A stretch of DNA of 64,000 bases from Chlorops oryzae (taxonomy: Eukaryota; Arthropoda; Insecta; Diptera; Chloropidae): the NCBI GenBank assembly GCA_020466095.1, contig CM035807.1, positions 64,418,561 through 64,482,560 of the forward strand. The letters are read 5' to 3'. Shown in pieces: positions 54,910 through 64,000 of this stretch; position 1 is the first letter of the stretch, and the number at the start of each line of letters is the position of its first letter. The notes under the pieces are model-generated. The model searched no databases and was not told where the DNA came from. It saw nothing but the letters and a program-made list of their open reading frames with translations. Both the position numbers and the translations under genes were made by a program.

Positions 54910-55621
54910 TGTTGCATGAATATGACACGTAAGCGCCTTAGCGCCCTAAATCGCCTTAGCGCCTTAAATCTCAATTCACATACCGACCCTGCACGGTTAA
55001 TTTACGTTACGGCCCTGTATGCCTGAAAGCATATGTAACAAGACACTTCGAGCAAAGCACTTATAGCATTGAACGGAACGAAGGCCAAAACATCAAATGC
55101 AAGCCAACGGAATGTAACCAAACACTTCGAGCAATGCACTTATAGCATTGAAAGAAGTGAAGGTCAAAACATCAAACGCAGGCAACTAAACACATGCAAT
55201 GCATGAGCCGATACTGTGTTATGACAGAATTCAAATATCGAATCAATTGGGCATAACCCAAAATTGGTCATTTGACACTTCTCAAATGTCAGCCAAATTC
55301 GGTGCGGCATTTCTCCTCTTTTGAATCAGCATTTATAAATACATAAGATATATACATAACATTTATCGATACATAACATTTACATATACATAACATTTAT
55401 ATATACATAACATTTCTCCTCTCTTGGAATAAGTATAAAAGAAATTAGAATGTTTAAGGAAAGAACAATTGGAGTTTCAACGTCAAAGGTTTGGATGCCT
55501 GATTCTGGCTTCGGCTGAATACGGTCCTACCTTAAAAATAAAAGACTACCAAACAAATAAAGTCTTCATTATTTTTTTGGAATACGTTGGTCATCCCTTC
55601 ATAAGAAGGAATAACTTTACA
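54910..55621 (+). repeat. Gypsy-3 5' LTR (~712 bp)
   Basis: Starts TGTTGCATGAATATGACACG, repeated at 63761 with very few changes over the 240 bp available, and ends ...AACTTTACA directly before the primer site. Contains the near-duplicate segments AACACTTCGAGCAATGCACT and AGACACTTCGAGCAAAGCAC (55030-55150), and short ATACATAACATTTA repeats (55345-55410). A TATA-like AGTATAAAAGAA lies near 55432. Confidence 0.9.
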
Positions 55622-55639
55622 TGGCGATCCTAGCCACGG
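55622..55639 (+). other. Gypsy-3 primer binding site
   Basis: TGGCGATCCTAGCCACGG abuts the LTR end. It shares TGGCGATC with gypsy-1. Confidence 0.75.
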
Positions 55640-55651
55640 ACAAAAAACTGG

Positions 55652-55780
55652 AAATAACAAGGAGATCTGGCATTCCACAATAAGAAGGAGATCTGGCGTT
55701 CCAGAAATAACAAGGAGATCTGGCATTCCACAATAAGAAGGAGATCTGGCGTTCCAGCAATAACAAGGAGATCTGGCACT
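55652..55780 (+). repeat. Minisatellite of five 26-27-bp units in the gypsy-3 leader
   Basis: Units alternate between AATAACAAGGAGATCTGGCA and AATAAGAAGGAGATCTGGCG types, giving a ~53-bp higher-order period. Every unit contains AAGGAGATCTGG. It lies immediately downstream of the primer site. 55781-56353, the rest of the leader, holds only short unrecognised ORFs. Confidence 0.92.
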
Positions 55781-56353
55781 GATGACCACACTTAAGGAAG
55801 CACTAGCAGACCCAACGGCTAGCCCAAAACCGTTGCCGAATATCAGGCCAGGCAGGAAGCAACCAAGAGGGCAAAACAGCAAAAGCAACACCAAGAAGAA
55901 AAACTCACTTCGATCCCGAAGGTCCGTCCACCTAAGAGGCGTGGTGGAAAAATCACGAAATTAATACACCGACGAGCTTTTCTCCGAACGGAGTTGAGGC
56001 GAAAAACATGGACTTGGAAGGAATTAAATCAATGGCCACTGAACTGACCCAAATCGAAAAGAAGCTGAAGGACAGGAAAGGGAAAAGTGCTTATTAAACT
56101 GCACTACAACAACAACTAACTTTTGCGATTCTCGCAAGTTGCAGTGCTTATTAAGCTGCACTACCTTGCTATTGCGATTTTCGCAAGCAAAATTTTATAA
56201 AAATTGTTAGATTTTTTTTTAATAGAGAGAGAGAAAGAAAATTTTTTAATAAAATACCTTATATTAGTATAATTTTGAATTTTTTTTTTCTTTTGCACCT
56301 TTGAAAAAAAAAAAAATAATTAAATAAAATCTTCAATTTCCAAAAATTTCAAC

Positions 56354-56557
56354 ATGGGAGGACATGAATCCAAAATGTCAGACCCTAACGCCAACGTAAT
56401 TAACGAAATTGAGACAAAAGTAGAGACCTGCAATATTAGCTCAATTGAAATTTTATTGATCGTTCTAGATTCTAGATTCTAGATCATAGATTTTGCACTT
56501 AAAATCTACAAAAAACATAATAAAAATCTAAAAAAAAAGATATTTAAGCAAAGCTAA
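56354..56557 (+). pseudogene. Gypsy-3 counterpart of the small myristoylation/membrane ORF, one in-frame stop
   Basis: Starts MGGHESK (Gly2, Ser6, Lys7: N-myristoylation consensus), contains VINEIE, then a hydrophobic stretch with EILLIVLD, and after the stop a tail KIYKKHNKNLKKKIFKQS. The stop TAG (56480-56482) falls in a TCTAGATTCTAGATTCTAGA tandem slip; the frame continues past it to 56557. Position, start motif, NEIE motif and tail charge match the 73-aa ORF of gypsy-1 (16727-16948). Confidence 0.7.
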
Positions 56558-56579
56558 TGATCTAGATAAAATTTAAATC

Positions 56580-56753
56580 ATGAAAGTTTTGATTTTGATA
56601 TTCTTTACTGAACTGACATCTACCCCAAATGGAAAATTAACTTTTACCATACCGATACCAAATGACACGACAAACCTACCTCAGTTTATACAATCAAATG
56701 TAGACAGATTTGATAATATTATATTTTCACAAGGAAAGAACATGATAGAGTAA
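56580..56753 (+). CDS. Short ORF with signal-peptide-like start (57 aa), truncated
   Basis: Begins MKVLILIFFTELTSTPNG: one basic residue, a hydrophobic core and small residues, as in a secretory signal peptide. The rest (TIPIPNDTTNLPQFIQSN) contains two possible N-glycosylation sequons, including NDT. It starts 22 bp after the small membrane ORF and ends at a stop formed at or near a deletion junction with gag (56744-56753), so the original protein was probably longer. Gypsy-1 has no counterpart. Function unknown; an env-like or secreted accessory protein is a guess. Confidence 0.4.
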   Translation: MKVLILIFFTELTSTPNGKLTFTIPIPNDTTNLPQFIQSNVDRFDNIIFSQGKNMIE

Positions 56754-57116
56754 AAATTATAATGGAATCGGGTAATTTCGGCAATCTAAATGAAGCAGTT
56801 GCAAAATTTGTCAACAGTTGCACCGCGGCAAATGAATCCAGATCGGTATTTAACATCAATAGCCGAGGAAATTTTTCCCGAAGAGGAAATTTTTAAAATA
56901 ATAGAAATCGGTACCGGGGACGTGGTGGCTATACATGGTATAACCAACAGCGCAACACTAATTATTCAAATAATAGAAATTACAACCACTACAATCGCGG
57001 CCGTGGACGCGGAGCTAGTTCTGGCAATGTCCGAGCTATCGAAGCAAATCTGGGAAACGAGTCAGCTCCCCAGAATGCCCAACTGGGGACATTAACTCAG
57101 CAATACCCACAAAACT
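56744..57116 (+). pseudogene. gag: Gypsy-3 Gag, C-terminal part only
   Basis: Resumes at RVKIIMESGNFGNLNEAVAK, which aligns with RVKIIMESGTFTSMNDVVAK of gypsy-1 Gag (about residues 295-314). The N-terminal ~290 residues are deleted. The RG-rich tail (NRYRGRGGYTW, NRGRGRGASSG) is present with one stop (56896-56898). It ends QQYPQN at the natural stop after the frameshift signal. Confidence 0.85.
57052..57080 (+). promoter_or_regulatory. Predicted -1 frameshift signal, canonical heptamer GGGAAAC
   Basis: GGGAAAC at 57052-57058 is read G-GGA-AAC in the Gag frame. A 7-nt spacer follows, then CTCCCCAG and CTGGGGA form a 6-7-bp stem (about 57067-57090) around a 9-nt loop. Pol is open in the -1 frame from the slip site through to the protease DTGS. 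The geometry is the same as in gypsy-1. Confidence 0.78.
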
Positions 57117-59805
57117 AACACAAACGCATCAAATTCTAAGCATTAATCTCAAATTCAATAACTACATAACTGTCAAAACTTCCTTTAATAAATCAGAAAA
57201 TATTTTTTTACTAGACACTGGTTCTGACATCAGCCTCATAAAACAAAACTGTATAAAAAATTCAATAATTAATCAAAATTCTACATTTAATTTAACTGGA
57301 ATTGGAGAAGGAATAGTCACAACTTTAGGATATGTTCATGGTTCAATATTAATGAAAGATTACGATCTAGCTCATAACTTTCAAGTAGTTCAAAATGATT
57401 TTCAAATACATTGTGACGGCATCATTGGCCTTGACTTCATAAAAAAATACAACTGCATACTTGATTACAATAATTCCAATAGTTTTCTCGTTATTTGACC
57501 AAGCTTTTCCTATACACATGAATCTTTACAAATTTTAGATGCACCAAAATTATATTCAATAAGCCTACCTGCTCGATCTGAAGTCATACGAAAAATATAT
57601 ATAAAGTTCCCAGAAGATGAATTTTTAATACCAAATCAAGAAATTTCAACAGGCATCTACATTTCCAATACAATAGTTAACAATAAAAATACCTACGTTC
57701 GCATACTAAATACAACAAATAATAACATTTTATTAGAAAATTTTTCCATTAAAGCAGAAAGTCTTGAAAACTACCAAACAATAAAATTTAACCCTACATC
57801 AAACGATCAAGAGCGACATAATACCATTATTTCCAAAATATCAAACAACTGTCCAATTCAATTTAGAGAAAACCTTCAAAAAGTTTGTCCTTAATACACA
57901 GATGTCTTCGCTTTAGACACAGATAGTGTCACTTGCAATAACTTTTATAAACAAAAACTCAACTTAAGTGATAAAAGTCCAGTTTACATCAAAAATTACA
58001 GACTACCACATACATATAAACCTGAAATCGAACGACAAATAGATAAACTAATCAAAGATAACATTGTTGAGCCATCTGCCTCCGAATATAACAGCCCAAT
58101 TCTCCTAGTACCCAAAAAGTCATTACCCGGCAATGCAGAAAAACGTTGGAGATTAGTAATCGATTATAGGCAACTTAATAAAAAATTAGTCGCCGATAAA
58201 TTCCCACTACCAAGAATCGATGACATTTTAGATCAACTAGGAAGAGCAAAATATTTTTCATGCCTAGACCTTATATCAGGTTTTCACCAAATAGAATTGC
58301 ATGAAGCCTCTAGAGACTTAACATCATTTTCAAGCCCAACAGGTTCCTACAGATTTAAAAGACTACCATAGGGTTTAAAAATAGCACCAAACTCATTCAA
58401 ACGAATGATGTCACTTGCATTCTCAGGCTTAGGCCCAAATAGAGCATTCGTCTATATGGATGACCTTATAGTAATAGGATGTACTGAAAACCATATGATT
58501 GAAAACCTTAAATTAATTTTTGAAATATGCAGGAAAACTAATTTAAAATTACACCCCGATAAATGCAATTTTTTAAACCATGAAGTCACCTTCTTAGGAG
58601 ACAAATGTACGGATACAGGAATTCTTCCAGATGACACAAAATTCGAGAAAATCCTAAAATACCCACAACCAACTAATGCAGACGAAACACGTAGATTCGT
58701 AGCTTTTGTAAATTATTATAGAAGATTTATTCCGAATTTTTCATCTTACTCTATTCATTTAACACGTTTGACAAGGAAGAAAACAGAATTCATCTGGTCA
58801 AAGGAATGCGAAAACTCATTTAATTATCTTAAAATCTCACTACTAAATCCCCAAATATTACAATATCCAAATTTCGATAAACCATTTTGTATAACAACCG
58901 ATGCAAGTAAAATTGCATGTGGAGCAGTCTTAAGTCAGGAATATAACGGTACACAATTACCAATAGCTTTCGCATCGCGCACATTCACAAAAGGCGAAAG
59001 TAACAAATCAGTTATTGAACAAGAGCTTACCGCCATACACTGGGCAGTCAACTTCTTTAAATCTTACATTTATCGAACTAAATTCCTTATAAAAAGCGAC
59101 CATAAGCCTTTAACATACCTATTTTCACTCAAAACTCCTTCTTCAAAACTAACACGAATGCGTCTGGATCTTGAAGAATTTGATTTTGTTATCGAATATA
59201 TAAAAGGCAAAGATAACTGTGGAGCTGACGCGTTATCACGTATTGATTTCGGGCAAATTAAACAAATAACCAATGACGCTACCCACATTAATCAAATAAT
59301 AACAAGATCAAAATTAAAACCAATTTTAACAAAATCAGAAAAGCCTAACAACTCAAATGATATTTTTCAACATGTATATGAGACATTACAGCATGCACAA
59401 ATAAATAAATTGCCTTATATGAGATATGACAAAAGCGCGCAAATCTTGAAAATTTTTAAAGGAAAAATCAAACTTCTAGAAGTAAATTTAAAAGATTTAA
59501 TTGTTCAAGGAAAAATCTCTCTAGAGAAATTATTTCCTAGACTTGAAAAATTAGTCGACAATTTAAACTCTAAAAAATTACGGTTATCTTTAAACGATGA
59601 ACTATTTAATATAGTACGTGTACACGAATTCAAGGAAAAAGGCAACATTCATTTGAAAAATATCACTATTTTACTCACACCAATTCGCGAAACAATTAAG
59701 AGTAAAAACAGAAAACTAGAAATTCTTAACACTTTCCATAATGATCCAATCCTAGGCGGACATTGCGGAATTAATAAACTATTAACAAAAATAAAACATA
59801 ACTAC
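57052..59805 (+). pseudogene. pol: Gypsy-3 Pol, first part (protease, RT, RNase H, start of integrase)
   Basis: Protease LLDTGSDISLIKQN (about 57211-57252) and IIGLDF. RT with VIDYRQLNKKLVADKFPLP, SCLDLISGFHQIEL and active site YMDD (58454-58465). RNase H with FCITTDASKIACGAVLS (about 58888). The integrase HHCC region begins with HNDPILGGHCGINKLL. In-frame stops occur at about 57497 (TGA), 57892 (TAA) and 58369 (TAG). A 467-codon stretch from 58405 is open up to the foldback insertion at 59806. Confidence 0.92.
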
Positions 59806-61841
59806 TAGGGTGGGTCGTTCTTATATGAAAAAAAAAAAGTTGTATGATCGCGTTGGAATAGTAAAATTATGTTTCCTTATGTATAAAAAATATTTTTGTG
59901 TAAAAAAGAATTCAAAATAAGCTGCATCTTCATACCGCGCAAGCGGATTGAAAGTTGGAAAAAAAAATTTATATGAGATTTTTCCGACTTCAATGATAAA
60001 ATTTAGAATTTCTCAGCTTTAAACTCATTTTTTAAATACATTAAGTTCCCAGATATTTTTGGTCATAAAACTATCTTTCAAAGGAAAGCAACGAAACTAC
60101 GATCGACCAAAATTTTACGGAGATATGGTCGAAGAAACTCAGACCTGAGGAAATTGCTCCAAGACATGCCAAAAATGTGTTCGAACCTATCAATTTTGTA
60201 ACCATTTGGAAGAAGGCATATTGCCATTTCAAAAAAATCTTCCTTGAAGAAAATCGGTTATTTCATAAGGTTGTTATAACAATTTATATATTTATCTATT
60301 TATCGGTTTCATTTCAGAACGTGCCCTGAAAAAAAAGTCCATGAAAGTTTAAAATCCTTCTACTTGAGCTCGAACAGGACAAAACAACGCTCAATTACGA
60401 TTATAGATTTTTTAAATCGGTTCACAGAAACCAAAGTTACACGGCTTTGAAATTGGACAATTTATTATTTTTTAAATCCTGTGTTAGTTAAAAAAAATGC
60501 CGAAAAGTATACTACATTTTTTTTTTGATTCGATAATGAGCTCATGTTTGGGAAAAATATATAGCAAAGTCATACCCGACAAACTCTGTGTCGAGGGTAT
60601 ATGGCATTTTTTCGTCCGTACTCGAGATAGACTTAAAAAAAATTTATATAGAAATGGTTAGTATCACCAGAAAATTCCATATATTCAATTTGCGGTTTTT
60701 AATACCCGACACACTCTGTGAATTTGTGTGGTTGTTTGTAACACCCAGAACCAGTTGAGATAGACCATACAAAATATATATAGAAATGATAAGCGTCACC
60801 AGGAGATTCCGTTTAGCCATGTCTGTCTGTCTGTCTGTCCGTCTGTTTGTATACAGTTTTTTTATCGAAGGAGTTGAGCTATCTTGAAGTTTGATATGCG
60901 TACTCACAAGCACATGAGTAAGAACAAGTTCGAGTATGGACCCGATCGGAACATTTTTAGGGGTACCTCCAGTACTAGGGTCTGTTGCGAAAATCACAAC
61001 CATTTCTATATAAATTTTTTTTAAGTCTATCTCGAGTACGGACGAAAAAATGCCATATACCCTCGACACAGAGTTTGTCGGGTATGACTTTGCTATATAT
61101 TTTTCCCAAACATGAGCTCATTATCGAATCAAAAAAAATGTAGTATACTTTTCGGCATTTTTTTTTTAACTAACACAGGATTTAAAAAATAATAAATTGT
61201 CCAATTTCAAAGCCGTGTAACTTTGGTTTCTGTGAACCGATTTAAAAAATCTATAATCGTAATTGAGCGTTGTTTTGTCCTGTTCGAGCTCAAGTAGAAG
61301 GATTTTAAACTTTCATGGACTTTTTTTTCAGGGCACGTTCTGAAATGAAACCGATAAATAGATAAATATATAAATTGTTATAACAACCTTATGAAATAAC
61401 CGATTTTCTTCAAGGAAGATTTTTTTGAAATGGCAATATGCCTTCTTCCAAATGGTTACAAAATTGATAGGTTCGAACACATTTTTGGCATGTCTTGGAG
61501 CAATTTCCTCAGGTCTGAGTTTCTTCGACCATATCTCCGTAAAATTTTGGTCGATCGTAGTTTCGTTGCTTTCCTTTGAAAGATAGTTTTATGACCAAAA
61601 ATATCTGGGAACATAATGTATTTAAAAAATGAGTTTAAAGCTGAAAAATTCTAAATTTTATCATTGAAGTCGGAAAAATCTCATATAAATTTTTTTTTCC
61701 AACTTTCAATCCGCTTGCGCGGTATGAAGATGCAGCTTATTTTGAATTTTTTTTTACACAAAATTATTTTTTATACATAAGGAAACATAATTTTACTATT
61801 CCAACGCGATCATAGATTTTTCGTAAAAACGACCCAGCCTA
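59806..61841. mobile_element. Foldback element of hAT type (2036 bp) inside gypsy-3 pol
   Basis: The left arm 59806-60657 (852 bp) and right arm 61000-61841 (842 bp) are near-identical reverse complements around a 342-bp spacer. Ends are TAGGGTGGGTCGTT and its complement with one mismatch; TAGGG fits the hAT consensus YARNG. Flanking 8-mers ATAACTAC (59798-59805) and TTAACTAC (61842-61849) are a target duplication with one difference, fitting the Ac-type pattern nTnnnnAn. Removing the element and one duplication rejoins the integrase reading. No transposase ORF is present. Transcription would give an ~850-bp double-stranded hairpin. Confidence 0.9.
60702..60999 (+). mobile_element. DINE-1-like sequence in the foldback spacer
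   Basis: ATACCCGACACACTCTGTG start, GATAAGCGTCACCAGGAGAT core, GTCTGTCTGTCTGTCTGTCC tract (about 60820-60845) and CTCCAGTACTAGGGTCTGT body, as in the fragment at 28084. The inner ends of the foldback arms (about 60570-60657) also read like the start of this family, so the spacer may hold part of two DINE copies. Confidence 0.75.
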
Positions 61842-62780
61842 TTAACTACATTTGGCAAAACCTAAATCAAGACTTTCGAAAATTTGTTAAAAATTGCGAA
61901 AAATGCAAATTAAACAAACCAGGAAAAAACTTTAAAGAGCCGTTATTCACAACACAAACACCTGAAAAACCATTTAACAAAATTCAAATTGACACAATCG
62001 GTCCCTTACCAACCTCAATACATGGAAACGCATATGGCATAACAATAATGTGCGAATTAACAAAATACTTAATAGCCATACCCGTTCCAGACAAATCTGC
62101 CAAAACAATAGCTAAGGCAATAGTTGAACATTGTATCTTAATTTATGGACCAATTAACGAAATACTTACAGACTCAGGTACCGAATATAAAAATCAAATA
62201 CTTTTAGAACTTTGCAAATTACTCAATATAAAACAGTTAAACTCAACCCCATACCATCACCAAACACTCGGTATGGTGGAACGACGTCATAGAACCTTTA
62301 ATGAGTATATTAGGTCATACTTATCTCCTGAAAAAACCGATTGGGACGATTGGTTGAAGTATTTTGCTTATTGCTTCAACACAACACCGTCCTCGACTCA
62401 TGGCTATACACCATTCGAATTAGTTTACGGCAAAACACCTAGACCGTTTAACTTTCTAAATGGAACAACTGATCCTGTCTATAATTTCGAAAATTACGTC
62501 AAATAATTTAAATTTAGGTTGCAAGAGGCCCAAAAGCGAGCCTTTAAATTAATCGAAAATGCCAAGATTCAATCAAAAACAAACTATGACAAAAAGGCAA
62601 TACCTCAAAATATTCAAGTCAAAGATAAAATCTACCTCCGTGACGAATCCAGTCGCAAATTGGAAAATGTTTTCAAAGGCCCATATGAAGTTACTGAAAT
62701 TTGATAATAGAGGAAATTGCAAAATAAAAATAGGCAATAAATTTGCCATTGTACATAAAAATAGATTAAAATTACAATAA
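61842..62780 (+). pseudogene. Gypsy-3 Pol, second part (integrase)
   Basis: Continues the zinc-binding region (FVKNCEKCKLN), then IDTIGPLP (first Asp), ILTDSGTEYKN (second Asp) and YHHQTLGMVERRHRTFNEYI (Glu). An open block runs 62048-62506 and is followed by a TAA. The C-terminal KGPYEVTE segment needs a shift near 62700 to reach the last stretch ending HKNRLKLQ at 62780. Motifs match gypsy-1 integrase closely. Confidence 0.9.
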
Positions 62781-63747
62781 AAATTTATTACTGTTAAACT
62801 GATGTGCATCATCTTAATAAATAAATAATTAGTTTAATACTTCAATTAACAAATTTACCTCAATATTGAAAATTTCAAAATATTACTTCATTAGATTTAT
62901 CAATTTAAATTAATAAATGAATAATAAATACTAGAGATCCTAAATAACTATTAAATTTTTTTTTAGAATCGAAAAAATTGCTTTTAAAACGACGAAAATT
63001 TTTGACGTTAGTCGATAATACTTATGATTGGGATTTTTTTGTTTTTCGTTGCACAAAACTTTTATTTTTTGATAAATATTTTTTACGCTGCCTTGTAACA
63101 ATTATGAATGAGAAAAAATTTTTTCCGTTGCTCATAATTTTAAGCGTTCAATAAATATTTTTTACGTTGCTTCAAAACGATTGTGAGTGAGAAAAAAACT
63201 TTTCCGTTTCTTATAAGCTTTTAATTTCAATTAATAGTTTTTAATTTATTTCGTTAAGAGAGAAAATATATGTATAGTGGTATACTGGTGATACCATTCT
63301 ACTGATATCAATAATAGCGCTGCTGATCGCGGTCATAATTAGGCAACGTAAAAACAATTTATTGAAAAATAAATGTTATAAGCAACGGGAAAAAATTTTT
63401 CTCATTCATAATTGTTATGAGGCAACGTAAAAAATATTTATCGAACGATAAAAATTATGAGCAACGGAAAAAAAAAATTTCTTCAATAACTGTTATAGAA
63501 AAATGAAATATATTTTCATTGTTTGAAACTGTTATCTTAAAATGAATATTTTTAAATACAAACTTTAATAGTTATAGTCCAATTTTTTTCCTTATTTCTT
63601 ATAACTGTTATGTCTCTGATAAATACATCTTAAAAAAAAAAAAAAAAAAAACTAATATTTCAATTTTACATTTATAAGATAAATACTTTTACTTTATACC
63701 TAAACATTATTAAATTATGAAAAATCTCTATTCTAAAGATTTTTCAC
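62781..63747 (+). other. Gypsy-3 3' region, with repeated ~100-bp inverted segments (63040-63490)
   Basis: AT-rich, noncoding. Segments with AACAATTATGAATGAGAAAA (about 63099) recur as the reverse complement (about 63395-63420), as do CCGTTGCTCATAATTTT and TAAATATTTTTTACG motifs, symmetric around about 63270. This looks like a small inverted-repeat element or a duplicated hairpin. Gypsy-1 has only ~240 bp between pol and its purine tract, so most of this is extra. Confidence 0.6.
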
Positions 63748-63760
63748 AAAAGAGGGAAGG
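63748..63760 (+). other. Gypsy-3 polypurine tract
   Basis: AAAAGAGGGAAGG immediately before the TGTTGC start of the 3' LTR; same position and form as in gypsy-1. Confidence 0.85.
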
Positions 63761-64000
63761 TGTTGCATGAATATGACGCGTAAGCGCCTTAGCGCCCTAA
63801 ATCGCCTTAGCGCCTTAAATCTAAATTCACATACCGACCCTGCACGGTTAATTTACGTTACGGCCCTGTATGCCTGAAAGCATATGTAACAAGACACTTC
63901 GAGCAAAGCACTTATAGCATTGAAGGGAACGAAGGCCAAAACATCAAATGCAAGCCAACGGAATGTAACCAAACACTTCGAGCAATGCACTTATAGCATT
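63761..64000 (+). repeat. Gypsy-3 3' LTR, first 240 bp (window ends inside it)
   Basis: Matches 54910-55149 with only a few substitutions (e.g. GACGCG for GACACG). The near-identity indicates a fairly recent insertion despite the stops in pol, or gene conversion between LTRs. Confidence 0.92.

Larger units (their letters stand above)
54910..64000 (+). mobile_element. Gypsy-3: second 412/mdg1-like retrotransposon, running off the window end
   Basis: 5' LTR (54910-55621), TGGCGA primer site, minisatellite in the leader, small ORFs, truncated gag, pol, polypurine tract and a partial 3' LTR (63761 on). Same organisation as gypsy-1 but clearly diverged in sequence. It carries a foldback element in pol. 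Several stops make it older or more decayed than gypsy-1. Confidence 0.9.

Noticed and set aside
55652..55780. CRISPR-like direct repeats (also 44845-45080 and 30805-31330)
   Set aside because: Units are contiguous or carry near-identical spacers, there are no cas genes, and the context is eukaryotic transposons.

Overview
The window reads as repeat-rich intergenic or heterochromatic DNA of a higher fly (Diptera, Brachycera; a tephritid-like genome would fit, but the species cannot be fixed from this sequence). The evidence is the set of element families present: DINE-1/mini-me Helitron-like repeats with (GTCY)n tracts, 412/mdg1-like, Osvaldo-like and 17.6-like Ty3/gypsy elements, BEL/Pao, copia, a Jockey-clade LINE, two mariner lineages (one very close to the irritans/Himar type), piggyBac and hAT. 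I see no host protein-coding gene, rRNA, tRNA or CRISPR array. Almost every coding region belongs to a transposable element, and all but a few are broken.

Layout: 1-2330 holds the 5' half of a minus-strand 17.6-like gypsy element (gag remnant, primer binding site, LTR). 2366-3702 has a direct duplication and an inverted repeat. 3706-7721 is a cluster of three DINE-1-like copies, one of them split by a MITE. 7786-9670 is a long-TIR MITE carrying an apparently intact mariner (8289-9576). 9679-22496 is a BEL/Pao element (438-bp LTRs, 5-bp AATAT target duplication) that has lost most of pol; its 5' LTR is split by a 9-kb 412-like gypsy element (gypsy-1, 13445-22475). 22680-23417 is a gag piece of another BEL/Pao element. 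23418-26647 has nothing I recognise. 26648-27812 is a second, dead copy of the first mariner.

28685-46061 is an Osvaldo/Ulysses-like gypsy element (gypsy-2; ~1.5-kb LTRs, tRNA-Lys primer site). It carries a DINE-1 in its leader and a hAT-like MITE in RT. Its 3' LTR contains a piggyBac deletion derivative (TTAA) and a 5'-truncated Jockey LINE (10-bp target duplication). 46384-47020 is a second piggyBac remnant. 47592-52630 is a decayed copia element split by an irritans-type mariner that has lost its first catalytic Asp.

52640-54362 is a second Jockey LINE copy, cut by a hAT element (from 54363). The hAT is cut in turn by a second 412-like gypsy element (gypsy-3, 54910 to beyond the window end), and gypsy-3 pol is cut by a 2036-bp foldback hAT-type element (59806-61841) with ~850-bp arms that itself contains DINE-1 sequence.

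The most interesting biology is in the two related but diverged 412-like elements. Both have a small ORF upstream of gag with a consensus N-myristoylation start followed by a predicted membrane segment. Both also have the same gag-pol junction: a slippery heptamer, a 7-nt spacer and a stem-loop, with pol open in the -1 frame. Conservation in two diverged copies argues that both features were functional. One copy (gypsy-3) additionally has a short signal-peptide-like ORF next to the small membrane ORF.
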